Part shown: piece after piece, positions 7,218 to 14,778 of the stretch | Layout: the number at the start of each line of letters is the position of its first letter | How positions within the stretch are numbered: the first letter of the stretch is position 1 | Program-made: the position numbers and the translations under genes | From: Candidatus Rokuibacteriota bacterium | GTDB taxonomy: Bacteria > Methylomirabilota > Methylomirabilia > Rokubacteriales > CSP1-6 | Assembly (NCBI GenBank): GCA_003220265.1 | Contig: QHRW01000131.1 | Location: 1-46,680, forward strand | Direction of reading: 5' to 3' | Length of the DNA stretch: 46,680 bases | The notes under the pieces: generated by a model | Seen by the model: only the letters and a program-made list of their open reading frames with translations | The model's database searches: none | What the model was told of the DNA's origin: nothing

Positions 7218-8273
7218 TCAACGATCATCCAGCACCATGAACGCCTCTCCGGGCAGGAACAGGCGCAGGGTCTGGCCGACAGCCAGGGGGACGGGCGCCG
7301 GCTCGCCGACGAAGACGAGCACGCGCTGACCGTCGCCGAGGCGAGCCGTCACCTCCGTCTGCGCGCCCTGGTAGACGAGCCCCTCGACGCGCGCGTCGAG
7401 CACGTTGTCTCCGGCCGCGGCGACGAGTCGCAGCCGCTCCGGCCTGATGGCCAGCTCCACATCGGCGCCCGCGCGCAGTGCCCGCCCCCCAACGTGCAGC
7501 GTCCCGCCCGCGACCACGACGCGGTCCGCGGCGACGGCCCGCCCGCGCAGGACGGTGGAGGCGCCGATGAAGTCGGCCACGAACCGCGTGGCCGGGCGCT
7601 CGTAGATCTCGCGCGGCGGGCCAAGCTGCTCGATGCGCCCGCGATTCATCACGGCGATGCGATCGGCGAGGCCGAGGGCCTCCGCCTGGTCGTGGGTGAC
7701 GAAGATGGTGGTGATGCCCACCGAGCGGTGGATCGTGCGCAGCTCGTCGCGCATCCCCTCGCGCAGCTTCTTGTCGAGCGCCGCGAGGGGCTCGTCCAGC
7801 AGCAGCACGCGCGGCCGGTAGACGAGCGCGCGTGCCAGGGCCACCCGCTGCTGCATGCCGCCCGACAGCTCCGACGGCCGCTGCCGTCCCGCGGGCTCGA
7901 GCCGCACGAGCTCGAGCGCGTCCCCCACCCGGCGCTCGATCTCCGCGGCCGCCATCCTCCGCTCGCGCAGGCCGAAGGCGACGTTCTCGCGGACGGACAG
8001 GTGCGGGAAGAGCGCGTAGGACTGAAAGACCACGCCCAGCCCGCGCAGATGCGGCGGCCGTCCCGTGACGTCCTCGCCGTCGATCAGCACCCGCCCGGCC
8101 GTCGGCTCGACGAAGCCGGCCACGAGGTTCAGCGTGGTCGTCTTGCCGCAGCCGGAGGGCCCCAGGAGCGCCAGGAATTCGCCCTCGTGCACGGCGAGGT
8201 CGAGGGCGTCCACCGCGCGCACGGCGCCGTAGTCGCGCGTGCAGCCGCGGAGCTCCACGACCGCGGTCGTCAC
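7218..8273 (-). CDS. ABC transporter ATP-binding protein (PotA-like)
   Basis: 351 residues. Walker A GPSGCGKTT (~37-45), Q-loop VFQSYALFPH, signature LSGGMQQRVALARAL, Walker B LLLDEPLAALD and the H-loop FVTHDQ are all intact. After ~240 residues a TOBE-type C-terminal domain (VELAIRPERLRL onward) is present, typical of the polyamine/iron/thiosulfate importer group. The GTG start overlaps the permease stop by 4 bases. It energises the importer encoded just upstream; the PotA-type group suggests polyamines or similar small organic cations, but binding-protein specificity is not decisive. Confidence 0.95.
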   Translation of the reverse strand: MTTAVVELRGCTRDYGAVRAVDALDLAVHEGEFLALLGPSGCGKTTTLNLVAGFVEPTAGRVLIDGEDVTGRPPHLRGLGVVFQSYALFPHLSVRENVAFGLRERRMAAAEIERRVGDALELVRLEPAGRQRPSELSGGMQQRVALARALVYRPRVLLLDEPLAALDKKLREGMRDELRTIHRSVGITTIFVTHDQAEALGLADRIAVMNRGRIEQLGPPREIYERPATRFVADFIGASTVLRGRAVAADRVVVAGGTLHVGGRALRAGADVELAIRPERLRLVAAAGDNVLDARVEGLVYQGAQTEVTARLGDGQRVLVFVGEPAPVPLAVGQTLRLFLPGEAFMVLDDR

Positions 8274-9043
8274 CGCCGCAGGAAGACGCGACCGAGGTCC
8301 AGGTAGCGGTCGGCGAGCCACACCACCACGAAGGTGGCGGCGATGAACAGCGAGGAGAGCGCGGCGATGGTCGGATCCGTGTAGTTGACGACGTAGGTGA
8401 ACATCGCCACCGGCAGGATCTCGGTGACGCGGTTCGAGATGAACAGCGACACCACGAACTCGTTGAGCGAGACCACCACGGCGAAGAGCAGGCCGGCGAA
8501 GAGTCCCGGCCGCAGCAGCGGCAGCGTCACGCGGCGAAAGGCGCGCCACGGCGTGGCGCCCAGGCTGGCCGCCGCGCGCTCCAGCGCAGGGTCGAGGTTG
8601 CGCACGCTGACCCACACCGAGCGCACGACGAACGGCAGGACGAGCGCCACGTGGGCGGCGACGAGCACGGCGCGGCTGCGCAGCAGCCCGAGCGCGGCGG
8701 CCAGGATGAGGAAGCCGAGCCCGGCGGCGACCCCGGGGACGACGAGCGGCGAGAGGAACAGCGCCGCCCAGACGTGGCGGCCGCGCAGGCGTCCGCGCTC
8801 GAGCGCCAGCGCGGCCAGCGTGCCGGCCGGCAGGGCGAGCGCCACCGCCATGCCGGTGACCAGCACGCTGTTCAGCGCCGCGCGCTGGAACTGCGGATAG
8901 GTCAGCACGTTCGCGTACCAGCGCAGCGAGAGACCGGCGGGCGGGAAGGACAGGATCGCCGTCGGGTTGAACGACACCGCCACCACGACCACCGTCGGCA
9001 GCGTCATGAAGGCCAGCAGGAGGACGACGGCCAGCCGGAGCAT
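8270..9043 (-). CDS. ABC transporter permease (PotC-like)
   Basis: 257 residues with six predicted membrane helices beginning at residue 3. The cytoplasmic EAA loop is visible as ERAAASLGATPWRAFRRVTLP (~residues 165-185), the docking site for the ATPase. ATG at 9041-9043 shares a base with the previous stop (TGATG arrangement); GTG one codon earlier is an alternative. With its partner permease it forms the membrane channel. Confidence 0.94.
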   Translation of the reverse strand: MLRLAVVLLLAFMTLPTVVVVAVSFNPTAILSFPPAGLSLRWYANVLTYPQFQRAALNSVLVTGMAVALALPAGTLAALALERGRLRGRHVWAALFLSPLVVPGVAAGLGFLILAAALGLLRSRAVLVAAHVALVLPFVVRSVWVSVRNLDPALERAAASLGATPWRAFRRVTLPLLRPGLFAGLLFAVVVSLNEFVVSLFISNRVTEILPVAMFTYVVNYTDPTIAALSSLFIAATFVVVWLADRYLDLGRVFLRR

Positions 9044-9831
9044 CACGCCGCGCGGTCCGACGACAGCCGGCCCACGAGCGTCAGCAGCGCCAGCGTCAGC
9101 GCCAGGGCCAGCAGGGCGAACGCCGCCGCCCCCGGCCAGTTGAACGAGTCGAGGCCGAGATCCTTCACGACGTTGGCGATCATCTTCACCTTGCCGCCGC
9201 CCAGCAGCTCCGGCGTGGGAAACGCCGACAGCGTCCATGCGAACACGATGAGGCCACCGGAGACGATGCCCGGCATCGACAGCGGCAGCGTGACGCGCCG
9301 GAACACGTGCGCCGGCGAGGCGCCCAGGCTGGCCGCCGCCCGCTCGTAGACCGGATCGATGTGGCTGAGCGCGGCGGCGAGGATGAGGATCATCGTCGGC
9401 ATGGAGAAGTGCACGAGCCCGACGAGGACGCCGCGCTCGGTGAAGAGCATGGGCACCGGCCAGGTGACCACGGTGTTGCCGAGCACCAGCACCCAGGCGT
9501 ACGTGCGCACGATGGCGCCCGTGAAGAATGGGGCCAGCGTGAGCACGAGGATCAGCGAGCGCACGCGGCGCGACGCCGTGCGCGCCAGCGCGTACGCCAC
9601 CGGGTAGGCGCAGACGAGCGTGAGCACGGTGGTGAGCGCGCTCAGCACGACGGTGTCGCGAATGGCGCCCACGTACTGTGGGGCTAGCACCGCGCGGAAG
9701 TTGGCGAGCGTGAGGCCGCCCGGCTGGAGCGAGCCCGGCACGAACTCCAGCAGGCTCCACCGGAACAGCGCGGCGAGCGCCGCGGCGAACACGGCGAGCA
9801 CCGCGACGGCCGGCAGCAGCCGGAAGCTCAC
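9043..9831 (-). CDS. ABC transporter permease (PotB-like)
   Basis: 262 residues, about six membrane helices, with the EAA loop ERAAASLGASPAHVFRRVTL (~160-180). The GTG start at 9829-9831 overlaps the end of the binding-protein gene (GTGA). The FTGAIVRTYAW segment between helices is typical of the PotB/PotH group. It is coupled to both neighbours, so the four transporter genes are one transcript. Confidence 0.94.
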   Translation of the reverse strand: MSFRLLPAVAVLAVFAAALAALFRWSLLEFVPGSLQPGGLTLANFRAVLAPQYVGAIRDTVVLSALTTVLTLVCAYPVAYALARTASRRVRSLILVLTLAPFFTGAIVRTYAWVLVLGNTVVTWPVPMLFTERGVLVGLVHFSMPTMILILAAALSHIDPVYERAAASLGASPAHVFRRVTLPLSMPGIVSGGLIVFAWTLSAFPTPELLGGGKVKMIANVVKDLGLDSFNWPGAAAFALLALALTLALLTLVGRLSSDRAA

Positions 9832-10862
9832 TTCTTGACGATGTTGGCCGTGAACCACTCCCGCCAGCCCGGCAGGTTCTTCGCACGGGCCTCGTCGTTC
9901 ATGATGTAGCCGCGCTCCTTCCACTCCGCCGTGCTCGAGAAGATGCCCGGCTGCCCCTTGAGGCTCGCCGGCACCGTCGCGCCCAGGTTGACGGGGCCCG
10001 CGCGCAGGGCCTTGACCAGCTCGGTCTGGATCTCCTTCGACAGCGCCAGGTTGATGAACTGGTGCGCGGCCTCGGCCTTCTTCGTCCCCGCCATCACGGC
10101 CATCGTGTCGATGCCGACGACGCCGGGGTAATCGGTCGGCTGTACGACCTTGACCGCGATGCCCTGCTCCTGCAGGTGATACGCGTTGACGGAGAGCATC
10201 ACCTGGACGGGCCCCTGCCCGGTCTTCATGAGGTCCTGGCTCTGCGCGTCCGTCGAGTAGAACGCGGCCACCGACTCCTTGAGCTGCTTCAGCTTCGCCT
10301 CGCCCTTCTGCCAGTTGACCTCGTTGCCGCCCTCCATCAGCGCCGCGATGGTGATGATGTGCGAGGGATCGAAGTCCGGCAGCGCGAGCTTGCCCTTCAG
10401 CGAGGGCTTCCAGAGATCCGACCACTTCGTGATGTCCTCCTTCACGAGGTCGGGCCGGTAGACGACCGTGTAGACGTAGGCCCACGAGCCGATGTGCGAG
10501 TCGCTGCGGAACGCTTCCTTCGCGATCTCCTTGCTGGCGGGCAGCCGCGCCATGTCGAGCTTGTCGTAGAGCCCGTCGGAGATGTAGAGCCGCGCCACGT
10601 GCGTGGTCGTGAAGTTCAGATCGACGAGCGGATTGCCCTTGGCCACGCGCGCCTTGGCGAGACGATCGATGGTGCCGCCCACCTCGTACTCGACCGGGAT
10701 GCCGGTCTTGGCCGTGAAGGCCTTGCCGATCACCCTGTCCACGGTGTCCTTCCAGTTGCCGCCCCACACGCTCACGACGAGCGCGTTCTGGGCGCGGGCG
10801 GGCGGGACCATGGGCAGCGCGAGCAGCGCGACGAGCAGCAGCACGGCGAGGCGTGAGCGCAT
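9828..10862 (-). CDS. ABC transporter substrate-binding protein (spermidine/putrescine-type family)
   Basis: 344 residues. A classic signal peptide covers residues 1-24 (RSR, hydrophobic core, cleavage after ARA). The mature protein begins NALVVSVWGGNWKD, the opening strand of cluster D/F periplasmic binding proteins such as PotD. A strong AGGAGG ribosome site (10870-10875) sits 7 bases before ATG. As first gene of the operon it leads permease, permease and ATPase. Ligand-binding residues are not diagnostic. The neighbouring hydantoinase genes on the other strand leave open a nitrogenous catabolic substrate. Confidence 0.94.
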   Translation of the reverse strand: MRSRLAVLLLVALLALPMVPPARAQNALVVSVWGGNWKDTVDRVIGKAFTAKTGIPVEYEVGGTIDRLAKARVAKGNPLVDLNFTTTHVARLYISDGLYDKLDMARLPASKEIAKEAFRSDSHIGSWAYVYTVVYRPDLVKEDITKWSDLWKPSLKGKLALPDFDPSHIITIAALMEGGNEVNWQKGEAKLKQLKESVAAFYSTDAQSQDLMKTGQGPVQVMLSVNAYHLQEQGIAVKVVQPTDYPGVVGIDTMAVMAGTKKAEAAHQFINLALSKEIQTELVKALRAGPVNLGATVPASLKGQPGIFSSTAEWKERGYIMNDEARAKNLPGWREWFTANIVKK

Positions 10863-10888
10863 GGACAGGCCTCCTGGCGAGATGGTGC

Positions 10889-10918
10889 ACTCTGCGCGAG
10901 CCCGGCGCGCGCTGTCAA
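10889..10918 (-). promoter_or_regulatory. Candidate sigma-70-type promoter for the ABC transporter operon
   Basis: Minus strand: perfect -35 hexamer TTGACA (10918-10913), then 18 bases, then CAGAGT (10894-10889), a weak -10 with three matches. The distance to the AGGAGG site and ATG is suitable. Confidence 0.4.
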
Positions 10919-10932
10919 GCGCGCGACCTCGT

Positions 10933-10961
10933 TTGACTTCGCCCGGGCCTCGGGGTACACG
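10933..10961 (+). promoter_or_regulatory. Candidate promoter for hyuA, possibly leaderless
   Basis: TTGACT (10933-10938), 17 bases, then TACACG (10956-10961). Initiation would fall about 7 bases downstream, at or next to the hyuA ATG (10970). No Shine-Dalgarno sequence is visible before that ATG, so a leaderless mRNA is possible. Confidence 0.35.
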
Positions 10962-10969
10962 AACGAGCC

Positions 10970-13009
10970 ATGAGTGCCCCGCACGGCCTGCTCGTCGGCG
11001 TGGACGTCGGCGGCACCTTCACCGATCTCGTGCTCCTCGACGAGGCGACCGGCGCCGTCCGCGTGGCCAAGGTGCCGACGACGCCGCGCAACCAGGCCGA
11101 CGGCGTCCTGGCCGCCATCGCCGCCGCCGGGGGGGCGCCCGCCGACCTGGCGATCGTCGTCCACGGCACCACCACCGCCACCAACGCCGTGCTCGAGCGC
11201 AAGGGCGCCCGGACCGGGCTCATCACCACGCGCGGCTTCCGCGACGTGCTCGAGCTGGGCCGTCGCACGCGGCCCACGCCCTATGGCCTCAAGGGCACCT
11301 TCGAGGCGCTCATCCCGCGCGAGCTGCGCGTGGAGGTGACCGAGCGGGTGGACGCCGAGGGCCTCGTGGTGACGCCGCTCGACGAGGACGAGGTCCGCCG
11401 CGCCGCCGCCTGGCTGAAGGCGCGCGGGGTCGAGGCGCTCGTCATCCACTTCATCCATTCCTACGTCAACGCCGCGCACGAGCGGCGCGCGCGCGAGGTG
11501 GCCGCCGCCGAGTGGCCCAACGCCTACGTCACCGTGGGCGCCGAGCTGCTGCCGGAGTACCGCGAGTTCGAGCGCGGGACGACGGCGGCCATCAACGGCT
11601 TCGTGCAGCCGATCATCGATCGCTACCTGCGCCGCCTGGCGGGTGAGCTCGTCAAGCAGGGCTACCGGCACGAGCTGCTCGTGATGCAGGGCAACGGCGG
11701 CACGATGTCGGTGGACGTGGCCGCGCGCCACGCGGTCAACACGCTGATGTCCGGACCCGCGGCCGGGGTGAAGGCGGCGGCCTTCACGGCGTTCGCCGCC
11801 GGCCACGCCAACGTGATCTCGTGCGACATGGGCGGCACCAGCTTCGACGTCGGCGTGATCGTGGGCGGCGCGCCGGCCGTGAGCGCCGACAAGGAGATGG
11901 GCTACGGCCTGCCCGTCCGCGTGCCGATGATCGACATCCACACGATCGGCGCCGGCGGCGGCTCGATCGCGCGCGTGTCGAGCGCGGGGATCCTGCACGT
12001 CGGCCCGGAGAGCGCGGGCGCCGAGCCGGGCCCGATCGCCTACGGCCGCGGCGGCGAGGAGCCCACGATCACCGACGCCAACCTCGTCCTCGGGCGGCTC
12101 AATCCGAACGCGCTCCTGGGCGTGGCGGGCGGCGCGCGGCTCGATCACATCCGCGAGATCCTCGACAAGAAGATCGGCGCGCATCTCTCGCTGGACCCGG
12201 TGGCGGCGGCGGCCGCCATCGTACGGGTGGCCAACGACAAGATGGCGGGCGCCATCCGCCTGGTCTCGCTGCAGCGCGGGCGCGACCCGCGCGACTTCGT
12301 GCTCTTCGCCTTCGGAGGCGCCGGGCCGCTGCACGCCGTCGCCCTCGCCCGTGAGCTGGCCATCCCCAAGGTGCTGGTACCCGCGCGGCCAGGCATCACC
12401 TCCGCGCTCGGCTGCCTGGTCGCCGACGTCCGCCACGACTTCGTGCGCACGATCAACCAGGGCCTCCTGCGCATGGACGTCGCCGAGGCGCACACGATCC
12501 TGGCCGCGCAGATCGCCGAGGGCCGCCGCCTGCTCGCCGGCGAGGGCGTGGAAGTCGAGACCGTGACCGTCGAGCACGCGGCCGACATGCAGTTCGCCGG
12601 GCAGACGCACGTGCTCACGGTGCCGATCGCACGCACGGACTTCGCGCGCGAGGATCTCGCGGCCACCTTCGAGCGCGCGTACCTCGACCGCTTCGGCGTC
12701 GAGCTGCGCGAGATGCGCGCCCTCGTCATGAGCCTGCGCACCGCCGTCATCGGCCGCCGCCGCCCCATCGCCCTCGACGGCCTCGGCGGTGTCACGACGC
12801 CCGGGGGCCCGACCGGCAAACGACGCGTGTGGTTCGACAACACGTGGCACGAGACACCGATCTATCGACGCGAACAGCTCGCGATCGGGGCGACGCTGCA
12901 AGGCCCGGCCATCGTGGAGCAGCTCGACACCACGACGGTGATCGAGCCCGGCGATCGGGCGCGGGTGGACGCGGTCGGCAACCTCGAGATCACCATCGGG
13001 GGCGTGTGA
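10970..13009 (+). CDS. hyuA: Hydantoinase/oxoprolinase A subunit (HyuA family)
   Basis: 679 residues, normal for the family. The N-terminal hydantoinase A domain starts with VGVDVGGTFTDLVL, the ASKHA-type phosphate-binding loop, and contains VVHGTTTATNAV. The central domain has NGGTMS, SGPAAGVKAA, CDMGGTSFDVGVI and IGAGGGSIAR, followed by FAFGGAGPLHAVALA. Family members carry out ATP-dependent ring opening of hydantoins or 5-oxoproline, or act as acetone/acetophenone carboxylase subunits, always with a B subunit; the partner is the HyuB gene at 14775. Unusually, an oppositely oriented receiver gene and an Asp-box gene separate A and B. The true substrate is unknown. Confidence 0.94.
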   Translation: MSAPHGLLVGVDVGGTFTDLVLLDEATGAVRVAKVPTTPRNQADGVLAAIAAAGGAPADLAIVVHGTTTATNAVLERKGARTGLITTRGFRDVLELGRRTRPTPYGLKGTFEALIPRELRVEVTERVDAEGLVVTPLDEDEVRRAAAWLKARGVEALVIHFIHSYVNAAHERRAREVAAAEWPNAYVTVGAELLPEYREFERGTTAAINGFVQPIIDRYLRRLAGELVKQGYRHELLVMQGNGGTMSVDVAARHAVNTLMSGPAAGVKAAAFTAFAAGHANVISCDMGGTSFDVGVIVGGAPAVSADKEMGYGLPVRVPMIDIHTIGAGGGSIARVSSAGILHVGPESAGAEPGPIAYGRGGEEPTITDANLVLGRLNPNALLGVAGGARLDHIREILDKKIGAHLSLDPVAAAAAIVRVANDKMAGAIRLVSLQRGRDPRDFVLFAFGGAGPLHAVALARELAIPKVLVPARPGITSALGCLVADVRHDFVRTINQGLLRMDVAEAHTILAAQIAEGRRLLAGEGVEVETVTVEHAADMQFAGQTHVLTVPIARTDFAREDLAATFERAYLDRFGVELREMRALVMSLRTAVIGRRRPIALDGLGGVTTPGGPTGKRRVWFDNTWHETPIYRREQLAIGATLQGPAIVEQLDTTTVIEPGDRARVDAVGNLEITIGGV

Positions 13010-13663
13010 TCAGTGAAGAGGCCTGCGCCAGCCCGGACCTCGGCCCTCGCAATAGGCGGCCAGGATTTCTCGGACGTGGACGGCCTCGGCATCCTCGAGG
13101 GATCGGTGCGGCTTGATCAACACGTCCAGCGCTCCCGCCTCGAGGGCGGCCTTGACGTCAGGCACCATGGCCTTGCGCGAATAGAACACCGCCGGGACGG
13201 CAGGATACTTCTCACGCAGACGCCGCATGAGGGCGATCCCGCCGGACGGCGACTGCCCGAGAACGTCGCACCAGTGTCGGAGCATCCGCTGCGACCAGTA
13301 GACGAGCTCGCTGCCGGCTCGCAAGAGCTCCTTGTCGTTCTTCGCCAGCGCCGATTCATCGAGGAACATCCCTTCGAGCTCCTCCGCCGCCCGCAAGGCG
13401 AGGGCGAGACCCGCCCGAGCGCCGCCGAACGTGTCCGGCGTGAACCCACCAGGCGGATCGCTCGTGGCGGGGAAGAACAGATCGAGCACGAACAGATCCG
13501 GTATCCGGGCCCCGAGCGCTTCTTCGATCTGCGGCAACGCCGACCGCGGGGAAGTGATGCACAGGCTGGTGAGCTCGAACTGGTCGCCTGCGTACAGCCG
13601 GCGGAATGTCGCGATCTCAAGCTCGTCGTCCTCGATGAACGCGATATGGTGACGCATCGTCAT
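13010..13663 (-). CDS. Receiver-domain response regulator-like protein with large internal insertion
   Basis: 217 residues. The receiver fold is recognisable by its acidic cluster E11-D12-D13, phospho-acceptor D61 (LFVLDLFFP), S162 at the switch Ser/Thr position (VFYSRKA) and K184 (LIKPH). Between D61 and the next helix (GGIALMRRLREKYP, from ~141) sits an extra ~70 residues rich in charged helix, so D61 and S162 are ~100 residues apart instead of ~28. There is no output domain. Its stop abuts the hyuA stop exactly (TGA then TCA), so the two genes are convergent with no spacer. ATG at 13663 is used; ATG at 13657 is an alternative. The partner kinase is not in the window. Confidence 0.78.
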   Translation of the reverse strand: MTMRHHIAFIEDDELEIATFRRLYAGDQFELTSLCITSPRSALPQIEEALGARIPDLFVLDLFFPATSDPPGGFTPDTFGGARAGLALALRAAEELEGMFLDESALAKNDKELLRAGSELVYWSQRMLRHWCDVLGQSPSGGIALMRRLREKYPAVPAVFYSRKAMVPDVKAALEAGALDVLIKPHRSLEDAEAVHVREILAAYCEGRGPGWRRPLH

Positions 13664-13740
13664 CCCACCCCCGCGGGGCAGAATACGCGCACCCGCTCAA
13701 CCTGGAAACCACCGTTCGAGGAGTGTGAGGGAGGACGACC

Positions 13741-14778
13741 ATGAGTACGAATCGCACGTCGTACGTGTACGTCGGTCTCGCGGGCGAGACCGCTCCCGGC
13801 CGACCGGTCAAGTCCGGCCTCTATCGGATGGCCGCGGGTGATGAGACATGGGAGCTGCTGACGCGCGGCCTGCCGGAGGCGCCCGCCATCCGGGCCATTG
13901 CCACGCATCCCGAGGACGCCGACGTCGTCTACGTCGGCACGCAGGCCGGAGTCTACCGGAGCGCGGACCACGGCGAGCACTGGGAGCGGCTCGAGATCAA
14001 GGATCATGGCCTGCCCGTGTGGTCCCTCTTGTTCGATCCGCGCGACCCGGACGTGCTGTACGCGGGCTACGAGAACTGCGAGATCTTCAGGAGCGAGGAC
14101 GGCGGCGCGCACTGGCAGCAGCTGCCGGTGACCGTTCGCTTCCCCGAGGTCAGCGTCGCGCCCGGGGCCAACCCGGCCAAGCGCATCCTGAAGCTGGCCG
14201 CCAATCCCGCCAACCCCGGCGAGCTGTACGGCGCCATCGAGGTCGGCGGCATCATCCGCAGCCTCGACGGCGGTGAGCACTGGGAGAACATGAGCCACGG
14301 CCAGTACGTCAACGACGACACGGTGGACATGCACGGCGTGCTCGTCGGACGGTGGCGGCCGGGGATGCTCTTCGCCATCAGCCGCGCCGGCCTGTTCTGC
14401 AGCGCGGACCGGGGCGAGCACTGGGCGAGCGCCCGGCTCGAGCCGCTGAACCCCAAGGGCCAGACGTACTGCCGTGACATCCGTGAAGTGCCTGGTGATC
14501 CGAAGACGATCTGGGTGGCCGCCGGCGCGGATTTCGCGAGCGAGCTCGGTGCGCTGTTCCGCAGCAAGGACGGCGGCGCGAGCTGGAGCCGGGTGGACAT
14601 GGGCGTCAAGCCGAGGAGCACGCTGTTCGCCCTCGCCTTCGACGCGCGCCAGCCCAGGCACATGTACGCGGCGGCCAGCGGTGGTGAAGTCTTCGCCAGC
14701 GCCGACGGCGGTCAGAGCTGGGCCGAGCATCACCTGCCGGAAGGCGCCACACAGGTCTACTCCATGGCCTGCGCGTGA
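13741..14778 (+). CDS. Asp-box (BNR) beta-propeller protein
   Basis: 345 residues without a signal peptide. Six Asp-box motifs (S-x-D-x-G-x-x-W) are visible: RSADHGEHW, RSEDGGAHW, RSLDGGEHW, CSADRGEHW, RSKDGGASW and ASADGGQSW, spaced ~45-60 residues, which predicts a six- or seven-bladed propeller similar to sialidase or YCF48-like folds. No catalytic sialidase residues are evident. GGAGG (13730-13734) lies 6 bases before ATG. The stop overlaps the hyuB start by 4 bases, so it is translationally coupled to the hydantoinase B subunit, which suggests a scaffolding or accessory role. The biochemical function is not known. Confidence 0.85.
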   Translation: MSTNRTSYVYVGLAGETAPGRPVKSGLYRMAAGDETWELLTRGLPEAPAIRAIATHPEDADVVYVGTQAGVYRSADHGEHWERLEIKDHGLPVWSLLFDPRDPDVLYAGYENCEIFRSEDGGAHWQQLPVTVRFPEVSVAPGANPAKRILKLAANPANPGELYGAIEVGGIIRSLDGGEHWENMSHGQYVNDDTVDMHGVLVGRWRPGMLFAISRAGLFCSADRGEHWASARLEPLNPKGQTYCRDIREVPGDPKTIWVAAGADFASELGALFRSKDGGASWSRVDMGVKPRSTLFALAFDARQPRHMYAAASGGEVFASADGGQSWAEHHLPEGATQVYSMACA

